Notes: a model not told the origin generated them from the letters alone. A stretch of 64,000 nucleotides of DNA from Telluria beijingensis (GCF_030770395.1 NZ_CP132480.1:1413335-1477334), one strand, 5' to 3'; counted from the stretch's first letter, positions 8,725 to 18,568 are shown. Program-made: numbers and translations.

Positions 8725-9486
8725 CTACTGCGGCGGCTGCCCATTCGAGGCCATCAACCCCGCATCCACCGGCAGGTTGACGCCGGTAATGAGGCGCGCA
8801 TCGTCGCTCGCCAGGAAGGCCATCGCGGCCGCAACGCCCTCCGGATCTTCCGGCGCGCCGAGCGGCATGCGTTCCCTGAATTTGGCGACCAGTTCGGGAT
8901 CGTTCACCATGTCCTCGGTCATCCCGGTCCTGGTGAAACTCGGGTTGACGGCGTTGACGCGTACGCCATCCTTCCCCGCATCCATCGCCATCGCGCGCAC
9001 CATATTGCTGACGGCGCCCTTCGAGGTGTTATAGGCGAACATATTCCAGTCGCCGCCCAGGCCCGACACCGACGACGTCATGACGATCGATCCGCGCACC
9101 TTCACCAGTTCGGGCATCGCCGCCTTGGCCATGTGGAAGTAGCCGGCGACATTGACCGCCATGACGCGCTCGAAGTCCTCCTCGCTCGTCCCCATGATGT
9201 CGCCCTCGGTCGCCATCCCGGCATTGTTGACCAGGATGTGCAGCCCGCCGAAGCGGTCGACGGCCGCCTTGACGGCGCCGGTTGCGGTCTCCTTGTCGGC
9301 GGTATCGCCGACCTGTACCAGCACGCGATCCTGCGGCAGGCCGGCGGCAGCTTCCCTGAGCTTGGCCTCGTCGATATCGAGCATCACGACGCTGGCGCCT
9401 TCATCGAGGAATCGGCGGGCGGCCGCCAGGCCGATGCCGGAAGCTGCGCCGGTGACGAGCACGGTCTTGCCATTGAAACGGTTCAT
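8725..9486 (-). CDS. SDR-family oxidoreductase
   Basis: Classical short-chain dehydrogenase/reductase of 253 residues. The cofactor motif TGAASGIG is at 12-19, NNAG at 87-90, catalytic Ser139, and Tyr152/Lys156 in YNTSK. Asp37 after the second strand (MLDID) suggests NAD(H) rather than NADP(H). The ATG at 9486 is preceded by AAGGAC at good spacing; an upstream in-frame extension lacks support. It acts in the cytosol on an unknown alcohol or ketone. It stands alone, divergent from the carboxylesterase gene, with a repeat-rich gap downstream. Family is firm; substrate unknown. Confidence 0.9.
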   Translation of the reverse strand: MNRFNGKTVLVTGAASGIGLAAARRFLDEGASVVMLDIDEAKLREAAAGLPQDRVLVQVGDTADKETATGAVKAAVDRFGGLHILVNNAGMATEGDIMGTSEEDFERVMAVNVAGYFHMAKAAMPELVKVRGSIVMTSSVSGLGGDWNMFAYNTSKGAVSNMVRAMAMDAGKDGVRVNAVNPSFTRTGMTEDMVNDPELVAKFRERMPLGAPEDPEGVAAAMAFLASDDARLITGVNLPVDAGLMASNGQPPQ

Positions 9487-9646
9487 TCGATGTCCTTTCA
9501 AACGGGCCGCGGCAAGGCGATCGCGCGCGGCCCGCAAATTGCGCCTGATTAGCGGTCGAAAATGTGTTATGACCTTAGCACAGCCTTACGGGCACGGCTG
9601 TTCGGTTCGGGTGGGCAAAGTCCGATTCAATTCAGGAGAGTGAAGC

Positions 9647-11176
9647 ATGTCGTGGTCCTCGCACACACTGTTGGGCATCTTGCTGGCGTTGCACTTGCCG
9701 GCCGTCATGGCGCAGCAGGTCACGGTTTCCGGCGGCAAGGTCGCCGGGCTGGCCATGCCGGATGGCAGCACCATCTTCTACGGCATTCCCTACGCCGCCG
9801 CGCCGGACGGCGAGCGGCGCTGGAAACCGCCGGCCCCGCGCGCGCCATGGACCGGGGTGCGCGACGCCAGCCGCCAGGCGCCGGCCTGCGTGCAGGGCGA
9901 CGCGGGCTGGAACCAGGCCTTCATGCAGGGCGCGAGCGAGGATTGCCTCAGCCTGGCGGTTCGCACGCCCACGCTCGATCGACAGGCCCGCTTGCCGGTG
10001 CTGGTGTATATCCACGGCGGTTCGAATGCCGCCGGCGGCGCCGGCAGCCTGGCGCAGGACGCGCTGCACCGCGAGGGCATCGTGCTGGTCAAGATCCAGT
10101 ACCGGCTTGGCGCCTTCGGCTTCCTGGGACTCGACGCGCTGCGCCAGGAAGATCCGCATGGCTCGTCGGCCAACTACGGCCTGCTCGACCAGGTCGCCGC
10201 GCTCGAATGGGTCAAGACGAACATCGCCAGCTTCGGTGGCGACCCGGCGCGCGTGACCATCAGCGGCAGCTCGGCCGGCGCCACCGACGCCTTGTTCCTC
10301 ACGTATTCGCCGTTGGCCAGGGGACTGTTCCAGCGCGCCATCCTGCAGTCGGCGGCGCCAGGCGCGCCGCGTCCGGCGTCGCACAGCGAAGCGATGGGAA
10401 ATGCATTGCTCGAGCGGCTGGCGCTACCCCGGGGCGCGGCCGGCCTTGCTGCGCTGCGCAGCCTGCCGGCGGAGCGGATCAACGCGGCGGCGGCCAACCT
10501 GCCGGTCTCCCACGGCGTCGATCCGAGCTTCACCTGGGAACAGCAAAACGTGGACGGCCATGTCCTGCCGCACAGCTACGCGCAAGCCCATGCCGGTGGC
10601 GTCGGTCGCGACATCGCCATCCTCATCGGCAGCAATACGCAGGAGCTGGGCGCCGATCGCAAGCCCGATACCGGCGCGGTGTTGGTGCGCGCGGTATTCG
10701 GCGCGAAGGCGCCCGCGGCGCTGGCCTGGTACGGTATTCGCGACGGCATCTCGCCGGCCGCCGATCCGGTGCTGGGCAGCGTGCCGACACAGCTCATGAC
10801 GGATGCCTGGTTCCGTTGCCCGGCGCGCTGGCTGGCGCACCGCATGCGCGATGCCGGGACGCGCGTGTGGCGCTATGAATTCGGCTTCGGCGCGCCCGGC
10901 TCGGGCAAGCCGCCCGAGCACACCACCGAGATGGACTATGTGTATCACGCGCCGCAGGCGGGTTGGCCCCCGGTGCAGCGCTACTGGGCCAACTTCATTC
11001 GCAACGGCGACCCGAACGGCGACGGCCTGCCGGCGTGGCCGATGGTCGGGCCGGACGATGCGGCGCTGGCGATCGCGCCGCAGGGCATCGCGGCGGGGCA
11101 TGGCGCACGCGCCGGCATCTGCGACCTGATGTTCGAGGGGCTGGCGTACCCGCCAGCGCCCATCATCCCGAACTAG
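9647..11176 (+). CDS. Secreted type-B carboxylesterase
   Basis: Alpha/beta-hydrolase of the carboxylesterase/lipase type B family, 509 residues, with a signal peptide ending near MAQQ (about residue 22). The oxyanion loop is IHGG (122-125). The nucleophile elbow is GSSAG with Ser209, where most family members have GESAG. The acid and base residues appear to be the Glu in SNTQELG and the His in PPEHTTEMDYVY. AGGAGAG precedes the ATG at 9647. It probably hydrolyses esters in the periplasm or medium; the substrate cannot be told. It is convergent with the propeller lipoprotein gene, with stop codons only 3 bases apart. Confidence 0.9.
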   Translation: MSWSSHTLLGILLALHLPAVMAQQVTVSGGKVAGLAMPDGSTIFYGIPYAAAPDGERRWKPPAPRAPWTGVRDASRQAPACVQGDAGWNQAFMQGASEDCLSLAVRTPTLDRQARLPVLVYIHGGSNAAGGAGSLAQDALHREGIVLVKIQYRLGAFGFLGLDALRQEDPHGSSANYGLLDQVAALEWVKTNIASFGGDPARVTISGSSAGATDALFLTYSPLARGLFQRAILQSAAPGAPRPASHSEAMGNALLERLALPRGAAGLAALRSLPAERINAAAANLPVSHGVDPSFTWEQQNVDGHVLPHSYAQAHAGGVGRDIAILIGSNTQELGADRKPDTGAVLVRAVFGAKAPAALAWYGIRDGISPAADPVLGSVPTQLMTDAWFRCPARWLAHRMRDAGTRVWRYEFGFGAPGSGKPPEHTTEMDYVYHAPQAGWPPVQRYWANFIRNGDPNGDGLPAWPMVGPDDAALAIAPQGIAAGHGARAGICDLMFEGLAYPPAPIIPN

Positions 11177-11179
11177 GCG

Positions 11180-13108
11180 TCAGCGCAGGTTGATCGCGGC
11201 AAGCGCGCCCGACGAGGTCAGGATGTACAGCACCCCGCGCGCCGAAATCGCCATGCTGCCGCCCAGCGGATAGGTCCACGCCACCTTCCTCGTGGCGAGA
11301 TCGATCGCCTGGGTCGTGTTCTCCGAACTGACGAAGGCCAGGTTGCGGGTCACGACGATGTCGGTGTAGTTGGCATCGTCGAGCATGACCTCCCACAGCA
11401 GCGCGCCGGTCGCGGGGCTGCGCGCCGCGAACGCCTTGCCGTTGGCGCCGAGCGTGTAGATGGCGCCATTGCCATAGGCGGGCGTGCCGATGCTGGCGCC
11501 GTCGACGATCCACGAGCGCGTGCGGGTCTTGAGGTCGAACGCGGCAAGGTTGCCGTCGCCGACGAGAGCCTGGGCCGTGTCGGTCAGGACCACGGGACGC
11601 GAGATGAAATAGGTGCTGTACGGGTAGCGCTCGCCGATCGAATAGGCCAGGCTGCCGTCGGCGGCGTCGAGCACATTGAGGATGTTGTCGGGCGTGCTGT
11701 AGGCATACACGAAGCGTCCGTCGGTGCTCGGGCTCCAGCCTTCGTAGGCGACGCCGAGACCGTGCCACTTGAAGGCGCCTTGTGCATCGTCATACCGCGA
11801 GATGCCGCCGTAGTAGCCATTGATGGTGTAGACATCGGTGCCGAACAGCGTCGGCGCGGAATAGCTTGGCCATTGCGAGCTCAGGGTTTCTTTCCTGAGT
11901 TGCTGGCCGCTGGCCTGGTCATACACCCACAGGAAGGAATCGCCATGGCCGGTCGAGGTGAGGTACACGCGGCCATTCGCCGCGGCCGGCGGATTGACCT
12001 GGTTGAGCGTACCCATGTCGACTTTCCATGCCAGTTCGCCGGTATCCTCGGAGACCGCGACCAATTCCGCGCGGTTGCCGGCGGTCCTGCGGACAAAGAA
12101 GGCCCGGCCGTTGTCGATGGCTGCGGACTTGTAATTGCCTGCGAAATTGCCGAGCGCTTCCACCTTGAAGCGGCGCGAGAACCGGGCCGGATCGAAATTC
12201 GCCGCCACGAAGCCAGTGTGGGCGGCATTGCCCTGGTAAGTGCTCCAGGCGCCGACGCCCTCGACCGGCGCGAGGGCGGTCAGGTTGTTTGGCGACAAGA
12301 TCTTCAACGACAGCGGCACGATCCACGGCGAGCCGGCGACCGGCCGGCGGCATACGCGCGCGTCATCCTCGCACACGCGCAGTTCGAGATTGCTGGTGTA
12401 GGTGCCGGCTGCGAGCGCATTGCTGGTCGCCGTCGCCAGCTTGAACACGTAGTTTCCGTTCGCCTGCTGCGTCCATTGGCTGGATGCGGCATTGGTGATG
12501 CTCGACGGGTCGAACATCGCGATCCAGACGTTGCGCGTCATCAGGTCGGTACTGAGCCTGGCTTCGACGGTGAAGTCGGTCGACTCTCCCGGATAGGTCG
12601 TGACACTGATGCTCGGCGTCACCAGGGTGACACGCGCCTGCGCTTGCGCCACCGGCTTGACCTGGACCTTCAGCGGCACGCGCCAGGGCGAGCCCGGAAG
12701 CGGTTTGGCGCAGGTCATCGGCGCGTCTTCGCACAGCCGTACTTCGAGCATGGTGGAATGGTCCCCCGCGCGCAGGGTGCGCGAGGTCTGCAGCGCCGCG
12801 CGGTATTCCAGCGGCGACTGCGCCGAGATATCGACCTGGGGGGAGATCACGCCTGCGGGATCGATGATCGCGACATTGAAGGGTACGGAAAACGTCCGGC
12901 TGGCCCTGGCGGTCAGGATCACGCTGGTGCTTTCCCCTTCAAACTGGGTGGCGCTCGGTGCGCCCGGATCGAAGGTCAGCCAGTTGCCTGCCGTGTTGTT
13001 GGCGGGGCTTGCGCCGCCCCCGCCGCCCGATCCGCCGCCGCAGGCTGCCAGGCCCAATGCCAATATTCCGGCCGCAAGCGCGCCAGCGCGTGTTTTCCGT
13101 TGATTCAT
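11180..13108 (-). CDS. PQQ-type beta-propeller lipoprotein with two Ig-like repeats
   Basis: A 642-residue predicted lipoprotein; the lipobox LAAC places the acylated cysteine at C23, followed by a Gly/Ser-rich tether. Two related beta-sandwich repeats follow (about 40-150 and 155-270), each ending in a VCEDxxxVC/CEDAPMTC-like pair of cysteines and the GSPWxVPL motif. The C-terminal half (about 285-642) is a PQQ-like propeller with recurrent blades such as LVAVSEDTGELAWKV and FAARSPATGALLWEV. The fold resembles BamB, but the Ig-like repeats and gene context do not, so a surface or envelope binding protein is more likely. It is transcribed alone, divergent from the peroxidase operon. Confidence 0.78.
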   Translation of the reverse strand: MNQRKTRAGALAAGILALGLAACGGGSGGGGGASPANNTAGNWLTFDPGAPSATQFEGESTSVILTARASRTFSVPFNVAIIDPAGVISPQVDISAQSPLEYRAALQTSRTLRAGDHSTMLEVRLCEDAPMTCAKPLPGSPWRVPLKVQVKPVAQAQARVTLVTPSISVTTYPGESTDFTVEARLSTDLMTRNVWIAMFDPSSITNAASSQWTQQANGNYVFKLATATSNALAAGTYTSNLELRVCEDDARVCRRPVAGSPWIVPLSLKILSPNNLTALAPVEGVGAWSTYQGNAAHTGFVAANFDPARFSRRFKVEALGNFAGNYKSAAIDNGRAFFVRRTAGNRAELVAVSEDTGELAWKVDMGTLNQVNPPAAANGRVYLTSTGHGDSFLWVYDQASGQQLRKETLSSQWPSYSAPTLFGTDVYTINGYYGGISRYDDAQGAFKWHGLGVAYEGWSPSTDGRFVYAYSTPDNILNVLDAADGSLAYSIGERYPYSTYFISRPVVLTDTAQALVGDGNLAAFDLKTRTRSWIVDGASIGTPAYGNGAIYTLGANGKAFAARSPATGALLWEVMLDDANYTDIVVTRNLAFVSSENTTQAIDLATRKVAWTYPLGGSMAISARGVLYILTSSGALAAINLR

Positions 13109-13313
13109 GATTCTTTGTAATGATTGTTGTAAATAACCTCATATTATAGATTGCCGTATTGACATTCAGAGTGCCAAGATGGAATTTCTCTCGATCTTTA
13201 CAACACTGCACGATAGCGCATTCATCGCGAATAATTTCCGGTGATCATGCGACAATGCGCCGGCGGACGCTCACGCCATCAGTCTGCGAACTCTCCGTCG
13301 AAAGTGGTCCTTC

Positions 13314-14381
13314 ATGCCTGCACCTTCATCGCCCCGCGGTCCTTTATTGCTCCTGCTGCCGATCGGCCTGATCGTCGCGCTCGTGGCGATCCTGTTTGCC
13401 TGGGTCGGCGGCTGGTTCGGCGGCAAGGGCGTCACACCCCAGGCGATGGCCGATACGGCCGAGGCATCGGGTTCGCCGCAACCGGGTTTCCGCCGCGCGC
13501 ACAGCAAGGGCATCTGCATTGTCGGCAGCTTTGTCCCAACGCCCGCGGCAGGGCAACTGTCCAGCGCCCGCGTGTTCTCGCAAGCCTCGACGCCCGTGCT
13601 GGGTCGCTTTTCGAATCCAGGCAACGATCCCCATGCGCCGGACAACAAGGCCGCCGTGCGCGGCATGGCGCTGCAATTGAAAACCGACGACGGGCAGGAG
13701 TGGCGGCTGGCAATGAACAGCTTCCCGTTCTTCGCATCGTCCACGCCGGAAGGCTTCCAGGCGCTGAATGTCGCCCGCCTGCCGGACCCAGCCACCGGCA
13801 AACCCGATCCCGAGAAGATGAAGGCGGTCCTGGCGCGCCATCCGGAAATTGCCAACTTCATGGCATGGTCGAAGGATGCGCCGACGCCCGACAGCCTGGC
13901 CAATACCCGCTTCAATGGCGTCAATGCCTTCCGCCTGGTCGATGCGCAGGGCAGGGAGCGCGTCGTGCGCTGGTCGATGCGCCCGCATGCGCCGTTCGTG
14001 GCCGCCGATCCCGAGCGGCTCAAGAACGCAAGCCGCGATTTCCTGGCCGAAGATCTCGACCGGCGGCTGGCCGCCGGTCCGCTGCGATGGGACATGGTGA
14101 TGCAGTTTGCCGCGCCTGGCGACCCGATCGAGGATCCCTCCAGGCCGTGGCCGGATACCCGGCCCGAGACCCGCGTCGGCACGCTGACGCTGACCCGCAC
14201 CGAAGCGCAGGCCGGCGGACCCTGCTTCGACCTGAACTTCGACCCACTGATCCTGCCGAAGGGGATCGTGGCCACCGGCGATCCGGTATTGCATGCTCGC
14301 TCGGCGGTCTATTCGGAATCGTTCAACCGCCGCGAACGTGAAATCAGCCGCGGCCAGGCACGGACCGGGAGCGCACAATGA
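13314..14381 (+). CDS. Catalase-family peroxidase, membrane-anchored (SrpA-like)
   Basis: A 355-residue small catalase-related haem peroxidase. Residues 10-31 form an N-terminal membrane anchor or uncleaved signal, which places the domain in the periplasm. The distal His63 is in FRRAHSKG and the proximal tyrosine (about Y333) is in RSAVYSESFNRR, the R-x-x-x-Y arrangement of the family. It is shorter than true catalases, as in SrpA-type proteins, which act mainly as peroxidases. Its TGA overlaps the start of the cytochrome b561 gene by 4 bases, so the b561 may supply electrons from quinol. That partnership is inferred from gene order. Confidence 0.88.
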   Translation: MPAPSSPRGPLLLLLPIGLIVALVAILFAWVGGWFGGKGVTPQAMADTAEASGSPQPGFRRAHSKGICIVGSFVPTPAAGQLSSARVFSQASTPVLGRFSNPGNDPHAPDNKAAVRGMALQLKTDDGQEWRLAMNSFPFFASSTPEGFQALNVARLPDPATGKPDPEKMKAVLARHPEIANFMAWSKDAPTPDSLANTRFNGVNAFRLVDAQGRERVVRWSMRPHAPFVAADPERLKNASRDFLAEDLDRRLAAGPLRWDMVMQFAAPGDPIEDPSRPWPDTRPETRVGTLTLTRTEAQAGGPCFDLNFDPLILPKGIVATGDPVLHARSAVYSESFNRREREISRGQARTGSAQ

Positions 14382-14917
14382 GTCATCCACGCCACTTCAA
14401 CCTGCTGGCCCGCGTGCTGCACTGGTCGATGGCTGTCGCGATCCTGGCCATGCTGTTCGTCGGCGCCGCCATGGTGGTGTCGCTGCGGTATCGCGAGGCG
14501 CTGCTCGACCTGCACCGTCCGCTCGGGCTGGCGATCCTGTTGCTGGCGATCGTGCGCCTGGCGAATCGCCTGCGCCACCCGCCGCCGCCGTTGCCGGCCG
14601 ACTTGCCGCGCATCCAGGCCATGGCGGCCACCGCCTCGCACTGGCTGCTGTATGGGCTGATGTTCGCCATGCCGCTCATCGGCTGGGCCATGCTGTCGGC
14701 CGGCGCTTACCCGGTCGAACTGTTCGGCGGCGTCCACCTGCCGCCGATCCTGCCCCACAGCCCGGTCCTGTACGGCTTCCTGCGCCCGCTGCATGGGGTG
14801 CTGGCCTATGTGCTGTTCATCACGATCCTGGTCCACCTGGGCGCGGCCCTGTTCCATGCCTGGATCAGGCGCGACGGAGTATTCGAGCAAATGACCACGG
14901 GAGGAAAACCGGAATGA
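14378..14917 (+). CDS. Cytochrome b561
   Basis: A 179-residue inner-membrane dihaem cytochrome b of the bacterial b561 type, with four hydrophobic helices (about 12-32, 46-64, 88-108, 140-162). Histidines H17 (VLHWS), H47 (DLHRP), H88 (SHWLL) and those near 138 and 149 fit haem ligation. These proteins oxidise quinol and pass electrons to a partner. ATGA overlaps occur at both ends, joining it to the peroxidase and to the diguanylate cyclase. The pairing with a haem peroxidase suggests quinol-dependent removal of peroxide. Confidence 0.9.
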   Translation: MSHPRHFNLLARVLHWSMAVAILAMLFVGAAMVVSLRYREALLDLHRPLGLAILLLAIVRLANRLRHPPPPLPADLPRIQAMAATASHWLLYGLMFAMPLIGWAMLSAGAYPVELFGGVHLPPILPHSPVLYGFLRPLHGVLAYVLFITILVHLGAALFHAWIRRDGVFEQMTTGGKPE

Positions 14918-15900
14918 ACAAGCCGCCAGCGACGATTCCCGCATCGACGTTCAGCCAGCAAGCCGGGCCAGCGGTGTCGGGCGAGGATCCCGACGTTTAC
15001 CGCACCTTGCTGGAGTCGACCCGCGCGATCCCGTGGCGCATCGACTGGGCAACGATGCGCTTCACCTACATCGGTCCCCAGATCGAGCAGCTGCTGGGCT
15101 GGAGTCCCTCCAGCTGGCTGTCGGTGCATGACTGGGCCGACCGCATCCACGAGGAAGACCGCCAGAAGACCGTGGATTTCTGCGTGGCGCAGTCGCAGCG
15201 CGGCGTGGATCACGAGGCCGACTACCGCGCCTTGACGGCTGACGGCGAGCAGGTCTGGATCCGCGACGTCGTGCATGTGGTGCGCAAGCCGGATGGCAGC
15301 GTCGAGGCGCTGGTGGGCTTCATGTTCGACATCACCGAGCGCAAGCTGGCCGAAGACAAGATCCTGCAGTTGCAGCGCGAACTCGAGGTGCTGTCGTATC
15401 GCGACAGCCTGACCGGCGTGGCCAACCGGCGCATGTTCGACGCGCTGTATGCGGTGGAGTGGGCCAGGGCGCGCGAGCAGGGCAAGCCGCTGTCGCTGGC
15501 GATGATCGACATCGACTACTTCAAGCAATACAACGACCACTACGGCCACGTGCAGGGTGATGAATGCCTGCGGCGCGTGGCGCAGGCACTCGCGGCGGGT
15601 GCGGCGCAACCGGGCAACCTGTGTGCGCGCTTCGGCGGCGAGGAATTCGTGCTGCTGTTGCCCGACACCGGCGCGGAGGCGGCGCGCGGCATCGCCGAGC
15701 GCTGCCAGAAATTGCTGAAGCACGAGGCGATCCCGCACGCCGGTTCGGGCGTCGGGCGCGTGGTCACGGCCAGCATGGGCGTGGGAACCATCATTCCGGG
15801 CGAGGCCGACCTGCCAGGCGTGTTCCTCGACCGGATCGACCGCCGCCTGTACCAGGCGAAATCGGCAGGACGCAACCGGATCTGCGATATCGAGCCGTAA
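14914..15900 (+). CDS. PAS-GGDEF diguanylate cyclase
   Basis: A 328-residue cytoplasmic protein that should make cyclic di-GMP from two GTP. A PAS_3-type domain covers about 30-145, ending in the PAC motif FDITERK. A GGDEF domain covers about 155-325 with the active GGEEF signature at 241-245 and the metal-binding DIDYFKQYND near 199-208. The inhibitory RxxD site is absent: the preceding residues read PGNLCARF. The ATG at 14914 overlaps the b561 stop and has GAGGAAA upstream. Coupling to a peroxidase and b561 suggests the PAS domain senses redox, haem or peroxide state; this is inference. Confidence 0.92.
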   Translation: MNKPPATIPASTFSQQAGPAVSGEDPDVYRTLLESTRAIPWRIDWATMRFTYIGPQIEQLLGWSPSSWLSVHDWADRIHEEDRQKTVDFCVAQSQRGVDHEADYRALTADGEQVWIRDVVHVVRKPDGSVEALVGFMFDITERKLAEDKILQLQRELEVLSYRDSLTGVANRRMFDALYAVEWARAREQGKPLSLAMIDIDYFKQYNDHYGHVQGDECLRRVAQALAAGAAQPGNLCARFGGEEFVLLLPDTGAEAARGIAERCQKLLKHEAIPHAGSGVGRVVTASMGVGTIIPGEADLPGVFLDRIDRRLYQAKSAGRNRICDIEP

Positions 15901-15914
15901 GCGCGAGCTGTAGA

Positions 15915-15940
15915 CGCTCCTGTCCATACGGACAGGAGCG
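15915..15940. terminator. Bidirectional hairpin terminator candidate
   Basis: Perfect 11-base arms CGCTCCTGTCC and GGACAGGAGCG around a 4-base ATAC loop, centred between two convergent stop codons (15900 and 15947). No clear T-tract on either side. Confidence 0.7.
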
Positions 15941-15946
15941 ACGAAA

Positions 15947-16843
15947 TCAGATGCGGTATTCGGGCTCTTCGCGCCCCGCCACATCCATCTTCAGGCACAG
16001 CACCTTGCCGCTGAGCGGATACTGTTCCAGCTCCTCTTTCGAACGGCCATGGCTGGCGCTGGTGATGTACAGGGTGCGCAGGTCTGGCCCGCCGAAGGCG
16101 ACCGAGGTCGGGCACTTCACCGGCAGTTTGATTTCGCGAACGACCTCGCCATCCGGCGCGATGCGCAGGATGCGCGCGCCTTCGAACATCGCGACCCAGT
16201 ACATGCCTTCCGCATCCATCGTGGCGCCATCCGGCCGGCCGCCGTAGTCCGGCGCCGACTTGTCGCTCGGGAAGGTGACGATGGTGCGGCGGTTGCTTTG
16301 TTCACCGGTCGCCGGGTCGAAGTCGTAGCAGTCGATCCGGTGGGTGGTGGTGTCGGCATGGTACATCGTGCGGCCGTCCAGGCTCCAGGCCAGGCCGTTC
16401 GAATTGGTCATGCCGCCGCTCCAGGCGCGCCGCAGATTGCCCTTGTCCAGCACGTACATCTCGGCGGCCGGCTGGTCGCGCGGTTCGTACATGGTGCCGA
16501 TCCAGAACCGGCCCGCCGGGTCGACGCGGCCGTCGTTGAAGCGCACCTTGGCGGGATCGTAGGGCGCGTCCGCCACTGGCGACTCCGAACCGTCGGTGGT
16601 GTTCAGGCGCAGCAGGCCATGGCGGGTGGCCACGACCAGGCAGTTGTTGCCGTCGATCGCCAGCGCCGACGGGTTCGAGCCCATCTTCCACGACGTGAAC
16701 TTGCCGCTCGCCGCATGCAGGCGGTTGACGGTCAATCCCTCGATGTCGACCCAGTACAGCGCCGATTCGACCTCGTGCCAGATCGCGGATTCGCCGACCA
16801 GCATCGGCGCGTCGTGTACTACTTCAAATTTGTCCGTTGCCAT
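15947..16843 (-). CDS. SMP-30/gluconolactonase-family lactonase
   Basis: A six-bladed propeller lactonase of 298 residues. The metal ligands of the SMP-30/regucalcin family are all present: Glu18 (GES), Asn149 (NSNGL) and Asp205 (RPDGATMD), plus Arg101 and Asn103 (RFNDG) at the substrate site. There is no signal peptide, so it acts in the cytosol. It starts 18 bases after pgi and should share its HexR-controlled promoter. Relatives hydrolyse glucono-1,5-lactone or other sugar lactones. With zwf and edd in the regulon and no pgl gene in the window, it may serve as 6-phosphogluconolactonase or act on gluconolactone. The exact lactone is not proven. Confidence 0.88.
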   Translation of the reverse strand: MATDKFEVVHDAPMLVGESAIWHEVESALYWVDIEGLTVNRLHAASGKFTSWKMGSNPSALAIDGNNCLVVATRHGLLRLNTTDGSESPVADAPYDPAKVRFNDGRVDPAGRFWIGTMYEPRDQPAAEMYVLDKGNLRRAWSGGMTNSNGLAWSLDGRTMYHADTTTHRIDCYDFDPATGEQSNRRTIVTFPSDKSAPDYGGRPDGATMDAEGMYWVAMFEGARILRIAPDGEVVREIKLPVKCPTSVAFGGPDLRTLYITSASHGRSKEELEQYPLSGKVLCLKMDVAGREEPEYRI

Positions 16844-16861
16844 AGTGTGATGGTGAGGGTG

Positions 16862-18505
16862 TCAGAAAGCCGCCTTGGCGCGGGCGATCAGGCCGTTGGT
16901 CGAACTGTCGTGCTGGCCGGGTGCGGGTTCGCCCGCCAGCTCGGCCTCGATCTTCTTCGCCAGCACTTTACCCAACTCAACGCCCCACTGGTCGAAACTG
17001 TTGACATCCCAGATCACGCCCTGCACGAAGGTCTTGTGTTCGTACAGCGCGATCAGGGCGCCCAGGGTCGACGGGGTCAGGCGCTCCATCAGGATCGTGT
17101 TGCTCGGACGGTTGCCGGGGAAGGTCTTGTGCGGCGTCAGGCGTTCGATTTCTTCCGTCGTCAACCCCTGGGCCTGCAGGTCGGCGCGCACCTCGTCCGC
17201 CGTCTTGCCCTTCATGAAGGCTTCGGATTGGGCGAAGCAGTTGGCCAGCAGGGCGGTGTGGTGGTTGTCCATCTCGTGGGCTGGACGCAGGGCGGCAATG
17301 AAATCCATCGGCGTCACGTCGCTGCCCTGGTGCAGCAGCTGGAAATAGGCGTGCTGGCCATTGGTGCCGCACTCGCCCCAGATCGCCGGGCAGGTCGGGG
17401 TATCAACGGGTTCTCCGTCCCGTGTAACGCGCTTGCCGTTGCTCTCCATGTCGAGCTGCTGCAGGTAGGCCGGGAAGCGGTTCAGGTCCTGGTGATACGG
17501 CGCGATCGAGACCGAGGCGCACTCGAGGAACTGGCGGTTCCAGAAACCGATCAGGCCGAGCAGCGTCGGCAGGTTCTGCTCGAGCGGCGCGGTGCGGAAG
17601 TGCTCATCCAGCTCGTGGGCGCCGGCCAGGAAGTCCTTGAAGTAGCCAAAGCCCACGGCCAGCGCGACCGGCAGGCCGATCGCCGACCACACCGAGTAAC
17701 GGCCGCCGACCCAGTCCCAGAACGGGAACATATTGGCCGGATCGATGCCGAAGGTCTTGATGGCCTCGGTATTGGTGGAGACGGCCACGAAGTGCTTCGC
17801 CAGCGCGTCCTCGGGAGCGCCCTGCAGGAACCAGGCGCGCGCGGTCTGCGCGTTCATCATGGTCTCGGCCGTGGTGAAGGTCTTGGAAGCGACGATGAAC
17901 AGCGTGGTCTCGGGATCGACCTGGGCCAGCGCGGCGTCCATGTCGTGGCCGTCGACGTTCGACACGAAGTGCATGCGCAGCCGCGGATGGGCATAGTGGC
18001 GCAGGGCCAGCACGACCATCTTGGGGCCGAGGTCCGAGCCGCCGATGCCGATGTTGACGATGTCGGTGATCGGCTTGCCGGTATGGCCCAGCCACTCGCC
18101 GCTGCGCACGGCGTCGGTGAAGGTTTTTACACGGTCGAGCACGGCGTGCACGTCGGCGTTCACGTCCTGGCCGTCGACCGTCAACTGCGCGCCGCGCGGT
18201 GCGCGCAGGGCGGTGTGCAGCACGGCGCGGTTCTCGGTGTTGTTGATCTTTTCGCCGGCGAACATTGCGTCGCGGCGCGCCTCGAGGCCGCGTTCGCGTG
18301 CGACCTGGACGAGCAGTTCAAGCGTGCGCCCGTCGAGGCGATTTTTTGAATAGTCTAGGAAGAGGCCTGCGGCCTCGTCCGAATACCGCTCGAAGCGGTC
18401 CGGGTCGGCGGCGAATAGCTCGCGCATTTGCCAGGTCCTGGCGGTATCGGCGTGGTGGGAGAGGGCCTGGAAGCTGGCGGTACTGGTCAAAGGAGGCTGG
18501 CGCAT
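16862..18505 (-). CDS. pgi: Glucose-6-phosphate isomerase
   Basis: Interconverts glucose-6-phosphate and fructose-6-phosphate. The 547-residue length matches E. coli Pgi (549). Family signatures include [14 protein letters not shown] near 150, [10 protein letters not shown] near 210, the catalytic-region EWGVELGK-like [13 protein letters not shown] near the C-terminus and the [13 protein letters not shown] segment near 385. The ATG at 18505 gives the usual N-terminus. A HexR-like operator lies 64 bases upstream, in the gap shared with the divergent edd gene. In an Entner-Doudoroff organism it recycles fructose-6-phosphate back to Zwf as well as serving gluconeogenesis. A lactonase gene follows 18 bases downstream. 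Confidence 0.97.
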   Translation of the reverse strand: MRQPPLTSTASFQALSHHADTARTWQMRELFAADPDRFERYSDEAAGLFLDYSKNRLDGRTLELLVQVARERGLEARRDAMFAGEKINNTENRAVLHTALRAPRGAQLTVDGQDVNADVHAVLDRVKTFTDAVRSGEWLGHTGKPITDIVNIGIGGSDLGPKMVVLALRHYAHPRLRMHFVSNVDGHDMDAALAQVDPETTLFIVASKTFTTAETMMNAQTARAWFLQGAPEDALAKHFVAVSTNTEAIKTFGIDPANMFPFWDWVGGRYSVWSAIGLPVALAVGFGYFKDFLAGAHELDEHFRTAPLEQNLPTLLGLIGFWNRQFLECASVSIAPYHQDLNRFPAYLQQLDMESNGKRVTRDGEPVDTPTCPAIWGECGTNGQHAYFQLLHQGSDVTPMDFIAALRPAHEMDNHHTALLANCFAQSEAFMKGKTADEVRADLQAQGLTTEEIERLTPHKTFPGNRPSNTILMERLTPSTLGALIALYEHKTFVQGVIWDVNSFDQWGVELGKVLAKKIEAELAGEPAPGQHDSSTNGLIARAKAAF

Positions 18506-18568
18506 GGGGTCCTGGTGCGTGGCACAATGTTGTCAATAGCAGATTATCGAATAATACAATCATCTGCG

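Noticed and set aside
16049..18349. 766-codon open frame on the plus strand across the lactonase and pgi
   Set aside because: It runs antisense through two well-supported genes and has no recognisable domain.
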